From Mnemiopsis leidyi (Eukaryota; Ctenophora; Tentaculata; Lobata; Bolinopsidae), in NCBI GenBank assembly GCA_000226015.1, contig JH154256.1, positions 253,819 to 284,586 of the forward strand: a DNA stretch of 30,768 nucleotides. Direction: 5' to 3'. The translations under genes were made by a program, and so were the position numbers. Of the stretch, positions 9,824 to 21,844 are shown piece by piece. Each line of letters begins with the position of its first letter. The stretch's first letter is position 1. Under the pieces are notes generated by a model. That model ran no database searches and was not told the DNA's origin. It worked only from the letters and a program-made list of their open reading frames with translations.

Positions 9824-10652
9824 GTAAGTTGGGGCCTTGCTTCACGCCAGCCGGCTGAGCTTCATAATCGTCAGTTAGTTAGACTATCATTATTTCAAAA
9901 CGGTTCATTTTTTGTTTATATTGGTAAATGTTAGATTAAATGATTTTTGAGAGTTTCTTTTCTGAGATCAGAGTTGAGACACCAGTTTTTCAGTATAGCT
10001 GGTCCTATTTCCGTAATTTATAAAATTATCTGCAAATGTAAACAAATTTGTTTAAACCTCCGAAATTTCCCTCTTCCAACCAAGATAGGTAATACTCATG
10101 CCTGCTACTCAGTATCTCAAATTTACTGACTCAAAAGTTTACTGACTCATTTAGTGAGACAAACCTTAAGTCTGGGAATTTTCTCACCATAAACTGATTT
10201 GCATAATTTTACGAAATCTGTTGAATTATTTACGAGCTGGTGCATGTTTTGTCATGTTTGAAAAGGTCTAATTGAATTTCAAACAATAATTGACCCCTGA
10301 GTATCGTGCGTCTTGTGGCCAGGGTTCATTCCGCTTCATTGCTGTTCCCTTTCTACGGACCTTAATTAGATTTTAAAGTTCAAATCAATTCAATTCTTAG
10401 GTCCCAAAAAGTGGCTACAACTCTAATACTCATAAATTTTATAAAAACGGTAAACCAGATTGCGAAGTAGACAATTTCCCGTGTGATTTTTCGGACTAAT
10501 CACAGTGAACATAATTTGGTGTGGTGTAGTGGAGTACATTTAACATACGAATGATGCCGTTGGAATAGCGATTATTTTGTCATTATTTCGTCACTTTATA
10601 ATGATTTGTAATCAAGCTGTAAATCATGTAATACTGATAACTACAATCTCAG
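9824..10652 (+). other. intron 5, nothing recognised
   Basis: 829 bp of AT-rich intron with no coding or repeat feature of note. The acceptor is CTACAATCTCAG ending at 10652. Confidence 0.6.
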
Positions 10653-10847
10653 ATGAAGGACCCTCCGATGTGTGCTTGGACCCACAGACCGGTCTGAAGT
10701 ACGACAGCGGAGAGTTCTGGCAGCGCGACCCCTGCACGCCTTGCACGTGCTTCAGTGGCGCGCCGCAGTGCTACAACAACCCTTGTCCCCGTGTCACGTG
10801 TAGCAATCCCGTCAAGCTGGAGAACGAGTGTTGTCCCCGGTGTCCAG
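10653..10847 (+). CDS. CRIM1: CRIM1-like exon 6: complete VWC domain
   Basis: Residues 261-325, a symmetric phase 1-1 exon of 65 codons encoding one whole von Willebrand factor type C domain: VCLDPQTGLKYDSGEFW, then CTPCTC, the central cysteines CPRVTC, and the closing ECCPRCPG. The CxxCxC and CCPxC signatures are intact. VWC domains of CRIM1-type proteins bind BMP-family ligands (family knowledge). The exon is GC-rich relative to its introns. The donor is CCAG|GTATGG (GT at 10848). Confidence 0.93.
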
Positions 10848-10867
10848 GTATGGTGTGTTTGAGAGGC

Positions 10868-10908
10868 GTGAATTGTGTGAATTGTGTGAATTGTGTGAAT
10901 TGTGTGAC
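10868..10908 (+). repeat. 9-bp tandem repeat just after the exon 6 donor
   Basis: Four AATTGTGTG units begin about 20 bp after the donor of exon 6. The unit length is a multiple of three and the exon frame stays open through it (repeating Val-Asn-Cys). Confidence 0.9.
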
Positions 10909-12814
10909 ATGTCCACATAACCTCATATTCACGTATTCTCCATTAGTGAAAGCACGAATTTTCTCCATCTCTAATACTTTATTTCAACTTGCTGACTGTT
11001 TGTAGCAAAAGCCTAGTAGTTGTGTAGTAGATCAACTGATGTTAAACATAGTAAATGTTAACAAGTAAAAGTGGCAGAAAGCTTTTGTTTGGATCATTTA
11101 AAATGATCGCAAGCTGTGGTCTGTCAGAGCGACTTGTTGCTGTACTGCTGTAGAGGTGTTTGACGTAATCACACGTGGCTATTTACGGCCGGTGTTTTAT
11201 TTCGGTACTCGTTTGGCTGGCATAACAGCTGTCGTTTGTAATGAGCTTTAGGTGGATTTATAAGTAATAAACCAATATACCAGTCTAACCGGTCGGTGTA
11301 CAGTAACAAGGCTGTGGTTTTGTCACGGTTTTCCTGAAAAAGTGTAGCAAGTGAGGAATGTTAGGGATGGGGAGGTGTCGTAAATCAAATGTGTCTCGCG
11401 ACATATGTTCTCCTTTTCCCCTGCTGACATTCCACATTCTTTATATTGAGATCCGAATTACTGATGCAAACTTTGAACACAACATTCGGTTTGATGAATT
11501 TTATCGAAAATATTTGACAAGTATGGTACCAGGAACTTGTAAATTGTATCCTGAAAATCCGACGTATGCCTTATTGATTTTACACTCCGATTATCACAAT
11601 TCATTTTCAGCAGTCTTCCTGTTAGTGTTAGTGTAAGTGTTATATTGTATATTAATTTCAAACCGTGTTGGAAGCATGTTATCGAGAGTAATGAACCGTG
11701 TCTAGCGATATGAGATCTTCCTAATCTAATGAACAGGACATACTACAGAACACTACTTCGAATCCTTATCATAATTTAGAGTTATTATCAAAGATTATCG
11801 AGAGGGAATATTCCTCGCTTAGACAGAAGACAAAGTCAGTGTGAATTTCGAACAGGTGTCATCACGAGTCGTGGTTGGTGTAGGAGACGGTTATCAAACT
11901 GGTGGCGGCGGCGCTGATCTTTGTAATCAAGGCGTTGGCACGTTTTGCGGATGAATTCAAGATTTATATCGTTTATGGAGAGTTTTTTATTGTAGCAGCT
12001 ATGATCGAACGGTCTGTGAATTTTCGTGACTGATTAGAGTGATTACCAAAATGTGATAAATCAGGTTTTACAACAGGTAATAGAACCCAGCAAATTGATT
12101 ATATCTCGTCAATTATCAGATGTTTAGATGTAAATGTAATGGTCATTGGACGTGTTGAAACCGAACCTAATCTTTTCCAGAGGAATATTCTAAATTTAGC
12201 TGATTGTAGCGATACAAAATTCCTGGTCTGTTTGAAACTTGTAACAAGTGTATATAATTGTTTCATTCCAGACCTGTCTAGCTTTCAGTTAGTGAGCGAG
12301 GCACCTGCACGGACGCACAAATTTACAATTTTTCTCCCGTTTATCGACCTCCTCTCCCTGGTCAACTTGCTATTTTGGTCTAACTTCAAATTCGCGATAA
12401 GCTCGTCAAATTATCACCACCCCCTAATTCAGCAATCGAGTTAAGTGGTGCTGCTTAATGTGATTATGGCAATTTTGACGGAACACGGCTGATCCAGGTA
12501 TTGCGGAAGTCATAGGGTTTTGAAGAAGCCAGGAAGAATAATTTGACGACACAATGAGATTTCTTAAGACACAAAAATAATAACTCCTACCTCGTACGAA
12601 TATAACCGATGGGAGTTTCTTAATTCTTACTTCTTACTCTTGAAATGAATTTCGAGATTTCGGTCGCATTTTCAGTTCCATTTGCAATTCCCCAAGAAAA
12701 ATCTCAGGATTCTGGAATAATAACGAATAATGATTAAACTTTATACTAACTCATCATTCATCAATTCACTAGCTAATTAGCTAAATATCTAATCAATTAA
12801 ACCCTGTATTTCAG
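10909..12814 (+). other. intron 6, nothing recognised
   Basis: About 1.9 kb of AT-rich intron. Short open frames here lack domain signatures and paired splice sites. The acceptor is CCTGTATTTCAG ending at 12814. Confidence 0.6.
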
Positions 12815-12964
12815 ATGTGGGGCAGTGTGGAGCGTTCAAGTGTGATCTGGATTGTCATACCGGCTACAGTGTTGACCAGCAGGGCTGCCCCCTGTGTCAT
12901 TGCAAGAACACTTCCAGTTGTCCTGTTCTTAAATGTGACAAGAACTGCCAGTTCGGATACGACG
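12815..12964 (+). CDS. CRIM1: CRIM1-like exon 7: antistasin repeat 1 and start of repeat 2
   Basis: Residues 326-375, a symmetric phase 1-1 exon. The first antistasin-like repeat is CGAFKCDLDC, HTGYSVDQQ, GCPLCHC; the second starts SCPVLKCDKNCQFGYD and is cut by the intron. Antistasin repeats are small disulfide-rich modules first known from leech protease inhibitors and present in CRIM1. The donor is GACG|GTCAGT (GT at 12965), a weaker site than its neighbours, followed within 10 bp by a CTTT microsatellite and the assembly gap. Confidence 0.88.
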
Positions 12965-12970
12965 GTCAGT

Positions 12971-13299
12971 TTGCTTTCTTTCTTTCTTTCTNNNNNNNNN
13001 NNNNNNNNNNNNNNNNNNNNNNNNNNNNNNNNNNNNNNNNNNNNNNNNNNNNNNNNNNNNNNNNNNNNNNNNNNNNNNNNNNNNNNNNNNNNNNNNNNNN
13101 NNNNNNNNNNNNNNNNNNNNNNNNNNNNNNNNNNNNNNNNNNNNNNNNNNNNNNNNNNNNNNNNNNNNNNNNNNNNNNNNNNNNNNNNNNNNNNNNNNNN
13201 NNNNNNNNNNNNNNNNNNNNNNNNNNNNNNNNNNNNNNNNNNNNNNNNNNNNNNNNNNNNNNNNNNNNNNNNNNNNNNNNNNNNNTTCTTTCTTTCTTT
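12971..13299 (+). repeat. CTTT microsatellite containing an assembly gap
   Basis: (CTTT)n runs into the N block at 12992 and (TTCT)n emerges from it at 13286, so the unsequenced 294 positions are probably, at least in part, more of the same microsatellite. The true length is unknown. An exon hidden in the gap cannot be excluded. Confidence 0.85.
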
Positions 13300-14490
13300 G
13301 TAACAATATTCTTCAGTCAGTTTACGTGACACAGTAACGATCTCTAAATTGGACACAAACAAACGCACGACATTACCTACCAAAGTGCGACAACGTAACG
13401 TTCAATGTTGAACACTAAGCAGTAATTAAACTTGTTCTGCGAGTCCTGTAAGCCTGAGGCTCGCTTCTTTTGTATTGGATTGACTTTCTGTGGGTCTGGG
13501 GAGTGGGGAGGGGTACTTTAAAAATTGATATTCTCTATGTTTCTATTGAAAAGTTGAAAAGTTAGCTGTTAGTCGAGTGTGAGCGCATAAGCTGACTGTG
13601 AAAATTATTGGTTAGTTTAAATAGATTTAGAGTTTCATATATTCAAAAACTCGTTGTAAGGCCGTACACGGAAAATAATTAAGAGTTGGACTGTGTGGAA
13701 AATTAAAATACATAACATTGTACATGAAATTCAGCCTGATATCTCCATGAACGTTATAGATAGTAAGGAAGAAACAGTGTTGAAAACGAAGTTTAACGAT
13801 TTACTAGTTAACCCTACACCAGGCGACGACAGATAGTGATAACGTTTCATATGGCATATCCTGTAGAACGCCTATAAATCTCTATCCGGAACTGCGCTGC
13901 TATCAAAACTCAGCAGCTAGGTGTGCCCCCTAACCAACACCACCCATGTGCAGCGTGATACTTGGCAGAATTACAGATGACCATAGTGTTTACATTTGAC
14001 ACAAACGAGAAATGAGCTATGAAACGAAAAACTCGAAAGTTAGTGGGCAGGAAGCTCGACTTCCTTTACACGGCAGGGAAGGGTGATGGGCGGTATATAG
14101 GCTGTTTTCCTAGTGATTCTCCAGTTCCAATAAACAGTTCCGACCGTAGTGGGAGCTCTTTAAAATGTCGAAGTGTTAACGGCTATCAGACTGCCAAGGG
14201 TTATCCGACTAAACTAAGGATGGGGGAGAGAGAGGTGTGGGAGGCAGACAGTGGAGAAAGAGATGGGTGGGGCTGAATGAGAGGCCTGTTAAGATTTCTT
14301 GGCTGGATTACAAAGCTTTGTCCTATATTGAGATTTAAGAAGACATATTATCAGCATTAGAAAGGCTTAAAGATCGTCAATCATGATTCGTATTAGCACC
14401 TCAAATACCTTATATATTTTCCAAATTGCAAAAAGTTTTCTTGATAACGAACACGTTCCCTCGAAATGAAGAGTTTTTCCTTTCAGACAG
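13300..14490 (+). other. intron 7, right part, nothing recognised
   Basis: About 1.2 kb of intron with no recognised exon. Open frames near 14019-14276 lack cysteine patterns or domain signatures. Confidence 0.55.
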
Positions 14491-14617
14491 GAGAAGACGG
14501 TTGCGAAGAGTGTGAGTGCCACGTTTGCCAGGATAACATGAAACACTGCACCCTCACTTGTGGGTACGGATATGAGAAGGATTCAAGAGGCTGCACTTTG
14601 TGCAAGTGCAAAAAAAG
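14491..14617 (+). CDS. CRIM1: CRIM1-like exon 8: rest of antistasin repeat 2 and repeat 3
   Basis: Residues 376-417 and a split codon. It completes repeat 2 with EDGCEECEC and encodes repeat 3 (CQDNMKHC, TLTCGYGYEKDSRGC, TLCKC). Phase requires the second of two close AGs (TTTCAG-ACAG|GAG), because starting at 14487 shifts the frame and reaches a TGA within ten codons. Joined this way, repeat 2 has 8 residues between its third Cys and the GC pair, against 9 in repeats 1 and 3, so a missing small exon in or near the N gap remains possible. The donor is AAAAG|GTACTT (GT at 14618), leaving phase 2. Confidence 0.82.
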
Positions 14618-14791
14618 GTACTTTCACAACGATTGTTCGGGTTTCAGATGAACCTTTTTTTGCTTCCAACACAAATTTGTTTTTTTATTCAAAATAAGAT
14701 ACTAAGATACTGTCATCGTTCATGAGAAGAAGTTTACAAAATAAACTGCTTCAATACAACAATAACATACCAATGGCATTTCCCCAGATAG

Positions 14792-14904
14792 TTTTGGTTC
14801 GACAATGCCCCCAGAAAGAAGACGTTGCTATGACAACGGGGAGGTACACGAAGAGGATGAGACTTGGCACCCCAACCACTGTACCAGTTGCACTTGCTAT
14901 AGTG
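14792..14904 (+). CDS. CRIM1: CRIM1-like exon 9: N-terminal half of VWC domain 2
   Basis: Residues 418-455. After a short linker (FGSTMPPERRR) it gives RCYDNGEVHEEDETWHP and CTSCTCYSG, the first half of a VWC domain. The phase-2 entry fits an acceptor ending at 14791 (CCCCAG-ATAG|T); the stronger-looking AG four bases upstream would give an immediate TAG. A second in-frame choice, starting at 14819, would drop nine linker residues. The donor AGTG|GTGAGT is strong (GT at 14905) and leaves phase 1. Intron 8 is only 174 bp. Confidence 0.82.
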
Positions 14905-14929
14905 GTGAGTTTCTTTTTTTAACTTACTT

Positions 14930-15428
14930 AACTATTTCATCAGGCTGAAGGCCAATCTTTGTGCACCTTTATTGAAAACAATGCCTTTACAGCATCAGGT
15001 AGTTCAGTTTGCTTCTTCATATAACGAATCAAACTATTCCACCAGGCAGATCAGTCTGCTCCTTCATAAAACTAATCAAACTATTCCATCAGCAGATCAG
15101 TCTGCTCCTTCATGAAACTAATCAAACTATTCCATCAGGCAGATCAGTCTGCTGACTGCTCCCTCATAAAAGTAACCAAACTATTTCATCTGGCAGATCA
15201 GTCTGCTCCTTCATAAAAGTAACCAAACTATTCCATCAGGCAGATCAGTCTGCTCCTTCATAAAAGCTAACCAAATTATTCAACCAGGCAGATCAGTCTG
15301 CTCCTTCATAAAACTGATCAAACTATTCCATCAGGCAAATCAGTCTACTCCTTCATAAAACTAACCAAATTATTCAACCAGGCAGATCAGTCTGCTCCTT
15401 CATAAAACTAATCAAACTATTCAACCAG
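14930..15428 (+). repeat. ~47-bp acceptor array making up nearly all of intron 9
   Basis: Repeats of AAACTATTC(C/A)A(T/C)CAG followed by GCAGATCAGTCTGCTCCTTC, the start of exon 10. AG-type junctions end at 14998, 15045, 15092, 15138, 15239, 15287, 15334, 15381 and 15428, mostly 47 bp apart; the unit at 15192 has lost its AG (CTG), the unit before it carries a 7-bp insertion, and a divergent unit ends at 14943. The donor-proximal remainder of the 524-bp intron is about 25 bp. The upstream sites, used in phase 1, put exon 10 out of frame and end in TGA. Confidence 0.93.
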
Positions 15429-15521
15429 GCAGATCAGTGTGCTCCTTTATTGACTGTGAGCATCTACTTGGTTGTAAGAACACAGTGACACTTCCCAAAA
15501 CATGCTGTCCTGTCTGCAAAG
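15429..15521 (+). CDS. CRIM1: CRIM1-like exon 10: C-terminal half of VWC domain 2
   Basis: Residues 456-486, phase 1-1, 31 codons. It encodes GRSVCSFIDCEHLLGC and the closing TCCPVCKG signature, completing the VWC domain begun in exon 9. The donor is AAAG|GTAATA (GT at 15522). The acceptor is the last copy of the intron 9 array; the first ~20 bp of this exon are what the array duplicates. Confidence 0.88.
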
Positions 15522-17020
15522 GTAATATTGTTTTGATGATTTTCAACCTTTTCAAGTCGTTATAATCCACAATCTAATTTATGAATCCTGGAGAATTTTT
15601 ATCAATGCGACAACCATTCAACTAAGTCGTTCTCAAACTAATTTTTGAATAAATCCCGCAAAACGGTTTATGCAAAAAGGTTTGTGATAAGTTTTATAGG
15701 TTTTAATTTTGTTAAACTTTAAAGTTAAAGGAAACCTCAGCAGACAGGGTTTGATGAGACCAGTTTTTACGGTGACCGATGGAATTGCCAATATACCGTG
15801 ACAAATTAGGTGGTTATAGAGCTGTTAAGTTGCTACATCCGCCTCTAACACATTCATTCCTCGATAAAAATGTCAGGTCACGCCATAGACCATATGCACC
15901 ATCTAATTTAATTTGCCCTAAAAGAGGAAAGATCTAATTCTTACGGCTAGGCTAGCCGTTTGGTGCGTAAAATTTTTAGCATCAAAACATTTCTCTCATG
16001 TCAATATATCGCCTGAATCCGAGTTGGAATAAAATATGTGCTTAACTTAATTAATTTCGTCAGCAGTGGTATTTTTACCAACTTATAAGGTTTAAATTAT
16101 ATCAAATTTCACGGTTTTTGAGTGTAACATCGCTAGATTTGTTTTTCATCACAGAAAATGGTGCCACACATAACTTTCAGTTTCTGAGCTTTCGAAGTTT
16201 TAAAGTCATTTCTGAATAACTGAAATTCCGCCAAGCTGAATGTTTAGATAAATAATTGAGATTTTTTACCAAACAAGTGAACAAGCCATGAAAACGTCTA
16301 GTCAAGTGTTGCTGTCAACGCTCAGCTCTAATGTTTAACTTAAATCACATACTACAAGGTGCAAATATAACCTGCCAGCACACGAGTGGCCTGCCACAAT
16401 TCACAACTTTAAAGGGTTAAATATCAACCATAACTTTGAGAATGATTCAGTAAATAGTTAACAATTAGTCAAGTGTAAAAAGTTAAGCCATTCGTCACGG
16501 GGCGGTATTTACTCTTTAGGTATTTACTCTTTAGGTTGGGTAGCTTAGTTTAACACTCATATGATGAGAAAATCTGCAAAGTTATTCAGCAGATATAGAT
16601 GTTAAAATACTTGACTTCTAAGAATTACTGAATTATATCACGCGTAATCCATCGTTCTCGACCTAATCTCAGAATTTCGCTAAATTTTCCACATGTTTAA
16701 TCTTGTCCTGAAGAGTGACATGTACGCCAACTGATGTGTGTAGCTCTCGTTTTGATTACTGGCAAATCTCCAAACCAGATAAGATCAAATAACTAAGTTG
16801 CTGGCCTGTCGTTCTCCCACAATACCTTGAAGTTTTGGCATGCCTTGTGTGTGACTTACAGATTCCCCTCCGCTACAAACATCAAAAGTATGCACGGATC
16901 TTGCCAAGGCTTCGATTGTCTTAAATCATCCAAATGTTCTTGAAGGTAGAATTTAAAAGTTTTGTACCTTAATCGGGATTTTAAATTGCCGGGATTAAGT
17001 GGCGGGTTTAGGGCAATTTC
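15522..17020 (+). other. intron 10, left part, nothing recognised
   Basis: AT-rich intron. A 15-bp GGTATTTACTCTTTA doublet lies near 16504-16533. No exon or other feature was recognised. Confidence 0.55.
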
Positions 17021-17023
17021 GCC

Positions 17024-17365
17024 ATGCAGTGTACGGTGTAGAGTGTGTCAGTGTATAGTACACAGTGTATAGTACACAGTGTATAGTAGTTAGTACACAG
17101 TGTATAGTACACAGTGTATATTACACAGTGAACAGTGTATAGCACATTGTATAGTACATAGTGTATAGTGCAGTGTACAGTGTATAGCACATTGTATAGT
17201 GTACAGTGTACAGTGCAGTGTAAAGTGTACAATGTACAGTGTATAGTATAGTGTGCAGTTTACATTGTATAGTACATTGTATAGTGCACAGTGTACATTG
17301 TATAGTACATTGTATAGTGCACAGTGTACATTGTACGACTGACGACTGTACGGTGTACAGAGTAC
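17024..17365. repeat. AGTGTATAGTACAC-type minisatellite
   Basis: About 340 bp of imperfect short repeats built from AGTGTATAGTACAC, AGTGTACAGTG and ATTGTATAGTGCAC variants, with a rough period near 15 bp on the left and becoming irregular to the right. Open frames through it are low-complexity and not credible genes. Confidence 0.85.
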
Positions 17366-20300
17366 ATGCTCATGACAAAATGTGAGACGTTAGATTTGAT
17401 CAAATTCATCTCTCTCAAGAAAACCAAAAGATGGCGTCTTGATACAGTCTTAGTCTAATAGTCTATGATAAAGCAATCGAACAGCGTCAATTTGATAATT
17501 AATGTAATATTTCGCAAAATATCTCACTACTATTACTTACTTAGCAGTAACATTGTTTAATGTAAGTAAATGAGGAATACCAAGGAATGAAGAAATGAAG
17601 AATAGGGACACAATCACGATAAATTGGTGGATCTATGTATGATCAGTTACCAATCCAACTCATTTCCAACCTAGCCTATCGATTGCAGCTAATATTCAAT
17701 TCTGAAATTGTTTTATTAGGGCGTGTGCGATGTAAAGTTTGTAATTATTGAACTACAGAAATTCCGTGTTCACACAAAAGCGGTGACTTGTCCCTATAGT
17801 GGGATCACGCTCGACCCTTCAATCGGCTAACCGTGCTTTTAGTAGCTAGTTTGATTTTTGTACCCATACGTAATTGAGCATCATCAGTTTCACAATGCCC
17901 GTGTCAGGGACAAGTGGGAAATGAAATTTATTGTAAATTTAACTCTCAACTTCCGGATATGAAATGCCTGATTTTTTGACGAGTTTGTGCAATTTTGGGT
18001 CTTCTAATTTCATACGCCAAAAAGGGAGCACTGCGAACTGTCTTCATCGTATGGGTGGACTTTTAGGGCAACTTCCGACATAATTTTAACCTATATTTCT
18101 TATTGGTCCACCTGTTTTGGCAAATTTGGGGACGATAATTTGACATGATCAAATCATCGACGCCATTCAGACTATTGGAGTGCAAAGGCTAAAAATGTTA
18201 ACATACTTTTAAATCACTAGGGCATTAATCACTGAATAATCGCTGTTGCATTTGGACTGTTTCGGCATTAGATCACTCTCAGTTAAAACTGCACTTAATA
18301 TCGCTTTATTTTATTTGAGAGGAATGTCAGTTATGACTTATGTGGTAACATGTGTTGACTTACGGTTCGGTTCCCACGGTAACTCTGTGATTAAACCGGT
18401 TTTAGACTCTGCCGATGTATAACGTGATGTATAACGTGATAACAACATATGTCACATGACGCAGTATCGACTAGCAGGACTAACTCTCTATTTTAACACA
18501 ACATAGTTGTGGTTAGTCGCCGTTATCTCAACACTAGGATAGTATCTCAACAGTAGGATAGTATCAAGAATATACCATGGTCTGGTTAACCCGAATATGC
18601 TACATCATAGCTAGTATCCTTTCATGGGACATGTTCAGTAGGCTAGGATATCATAACTATGTATGTAGTATGAAGTATCTTATCAGTTTACAGCATGAAC
18701 AATAATGATTGTTGATAGAAATAAATTTATCCTTAAAAACTGAACAACTGATTGATAGAAAGTTTCGATTGCTAGTTGTTAAGAACAAATATATTTCATA
18801 GAAATTGACTCTCTGATAATGTATCGAAAGCTTCACATACCTGTTAGAAGCGGATGTGTCCTTTTTTCTGCAAAATCAATATATAAAACATCCCCTTCCC
18901 CGTTCTATACGATACACCCCGCACACGGCATATGAATAACATATAATGTCCAATATTGAATATACTTACTGTCAATTTACATAATGAATTCGATAAATGG
19001 AATAAAATCTTGTTGCGGATGCAGGGGCTTTCTAAATCTTTAATTTTATTAACGGTTAACACTTGCAAATGCACGACGTGTTAATTTGGTCTGTACCCCA
19101 TTCAATTCTTAATGACGTTAAAAGTTATTGGATACTTTAAACAATGCGGCTAAGTTTAACCCAAAAGTTTAGTTGTGGTTATTTACTACATTTTAATTTT
19201 TGTGGATTTCTCAAGAATGTCAGAAAATGCATGTACAAAAACACTTACCAACTAGGACCAATAACTATGTATGTTGAATAAATGTAGCGCCGGGTCGAAG
19301 AGCAGTCCTTGCCAGCTCCATTATCTCTAACCTATCATGGATTTCATCACTCAACACGTTTCAATGGTTTGATCGTAACAGTAGGACCAGGACAAAGTGC
19401 TCTAAAACACCCAGATAAAGTACGACATGCTATGTAGAGAGAGGGGGGAATTAGGGGGAGGTGTGAGGGTGTGTCCGATACCACTGTTCACAGTTGGTGC
19501 TGATTGGTGTTTTGGTACTCCTTAACACTTCACTCTTATTGGCAACATTCCAGTGTTGATCTGAAAACTTCACTAGGACAAGGCAAGTGTAAAGTACACT
19601 ACATAACACTACACTACATGAGTGTCCTGGGATTTTACTAACTCTACACTCCTCCTCATGGGTCCCATAGTTTTGAGACTTAATGTTGGGCAAGACTTTT
19701 GAATACAATACAAATAGTCCCCCTTCGCTCTAGTTTTAATTTCAGAGGTGGGTTAGAATTTCAGAGGTAGGTTAGAATCCCAAAATATATTTTTTTAGTT
19801 CAGTCCAAGACAAAGCTGCTTTATGCGTTTTCGGCGGTATTTTACAGTCGACAGACGAAGCCTTTAACAAATCATTAACAAATTATCGTTGCTAAACCAG
19901 CCTTTGTGCATAAAAAATCACAACAAAACATCACATTTCAGTCTAGGGTGACGTAACCGGTCGTCATGGCAACCAGGTGTCACGTGATAGCAGATGATAA
20001 TATATATGTCTGATTGTGACATTTTAAATTGCCACTTTGTCCCCTCTGTAGGCTGTACAAGTATGTGCACAACATCCCTTTATCCCTGTCCTGGGTTTCC
20101 TGTCTTCTGTTGATGGGATGACACATATTTGGTGTTTAATCACAAAATTAGTGTGGTTTGATACATGAGATAGCTAGGAAACACAGCTAGGAAACACAGG
20201 TTTCTGGTCCGCTGAAAATTAATATGGAGCTAAGAATGGTTGGAGGGAAGTAGAAGGGTGTGATAGAGTGATGAGTGCGTGATGAAGTACATTGAGTGGG

Positions 20301-20624
20301 AGAACCCAGCATTCTCATTGTTGACATGATTCAGCAATGTGATAAACAACACATCCCTCCAATCTGTTTAAGTAGAAATCCATCACATAATGTTAATCTG
20401 TACAGTGCCTGCATGTTATAAACTTAACTTATAAAAACAATCAGATCATCCTTATAGAAGTCTGGTAATCTTCATACCCCGATACACGGTCTACCCCAAC
20501 TTAAACAACAAGATTCCAGGCGTTTAACAGCCAGCCTCTGTAGACTCCACTGTGCGAGGTTTCTCAATGTTTTAACTAGACTCGGCTCGCTTCTAATAGT
20601 TTTGAAATATTTGCATTTTTTAAG
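17366..20624 (+). other. intron 10, middle part
   Basis: About 3.3 kb of mostly single-copy AT-rich sequence. Small local duplications are visible near 18415-18440 (GATGTATAACGT doublet) and 18530-18564 (AGGATAGTATC doublet). No exon of the VWC or antistasin type was seen on either strand. Confidence 0.5.
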
Positions 20625-20872
20625 GTTTGTCAGCTGCGCCTGGTGTGCTGATAGCGCAAGCATGCCTGCCTTCCATGCCCACACATCCTAATTATTTGCC
20701 CTCAAACAAGTCGGAATTTTCGCAAATACCGCGACGATGCTACACACTGGAAACGCTGAATGTTGCCTTAAGCTGGTCGGAAAATGTACAAACGAATAGC
20801 CCAGATGTTTTACATTGTCCGGTTTTGGACGTTGACGATTCTGGAAGTTCAGAAACACCCCTCCCTCAATAA
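20625..20872 (+). other. phase-compatible open stretch, possible alternative 3' exon
   Basis: A pyrimidine-rich stretch ends in TTTTTTAAG at 20624, and from there phase 1, the phase left by exon 10, stays open for 81 codons to a TAA at 20870-20872. The product has three scattered cysteines and an acidic end (LDVDDSGSSETPLPQ), with no recognisable domain. It could be an alternative terminal exon giving a shorter secreted protein, or chance; an ORF of this length is expected occasionally in 9.5 kb. Confidence 0.15.
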
Positions 20873-21844
20873 GCGGAGGAATTTGTCCATCCTCCGTGTC
20901 ACACCTCCCAGGAGTTGTTGATTTGAAACTATTTGGCAGAAATTACAGTTTGGATTTTTCATCAAACTCTGGCACGGAATTCCTCTCAATTCTACCAAAC
21001 CAGCTACTTTTGAACCTTCGTTCTTTCTTGTCACCACTCTGAAATCTGAAAAATGTTAAATAAGTAAGTAGCCATTGTAAAACCAATCAATGTAGGATCG
21101 GTTAGAACATGCTTATTAGAGGACGACACCAACACAACCTGCTGAAAATGCTGCTGCAATTACTGTAAGGGCAGGGATCCCTTATCTAAGTACATCGATG
21201 GACCATAAAAGGCCAAATTCTAAAACTGTAGCTGCTATAAACCGACGTCTTTACCCTCTGTACGCCGGATGCTCATTGGAACAAGGTGTACTCTAGAATC
21301 TGTGGTCTATAAAGGCCGGTATTATGGCAGTGCGCATTGCACTTAACATTGGCTGGTCAGTGGTCATGGAATGTTATCACTTGGCCTAATTTTATGTCAA
21401 ATATGTGGATAAATACACTTATCAGTGAATATGTGACTGTAAATGCTAAGTATGTTTATTAACTGCACACTTGTTGATAAACGATAGTACACTTAATTGA
21501 TAAGTTGTAGGGGGGTTGATAGACATAAATAGATACGAGTTTGTTGTTGCAGAAGCTTTCAATAAACATGTGTTGATCGTCGTCAGCTAGAGGTGAAGAG
21601 TGAAGTGAGCCTTACATATGGAGTGGGCTGGTGTCAGTGCTTGTGAGAGCTGATTAATCAATAAGGACGGGGTTGCTTAGCAACCTATTGTCTAAAGAGA
21701 CCGAGTCTGTGTGAGTACTGGAAACAGTAGAGCAGTGACTCCGAGTCCCCACCGAACTCTCATTTCCAAATACTTCACATTTTAACGCCCGAAATCACCG
21801 TCACTTGTTTTGATTCAGAATCCGCATGGGCAATCACTTCATTT

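Noticed and set aside
17008-17232. Minus-strand open frame rich in Tyr, Thr, Cys and His
   Set aside because: It is a translation of the AGTGTATAGTACAC minisatellite and has no non-repeat part.
20053-20112. CTCTGTAG followed by a phase-1 cysteine-containing reading (GCTSMCTTSLYPC), a possible VWC exon
   Set aside because: It stops after 20 codons and lacks the CxxCxC and Trp landmarks of a VWC half-domain.
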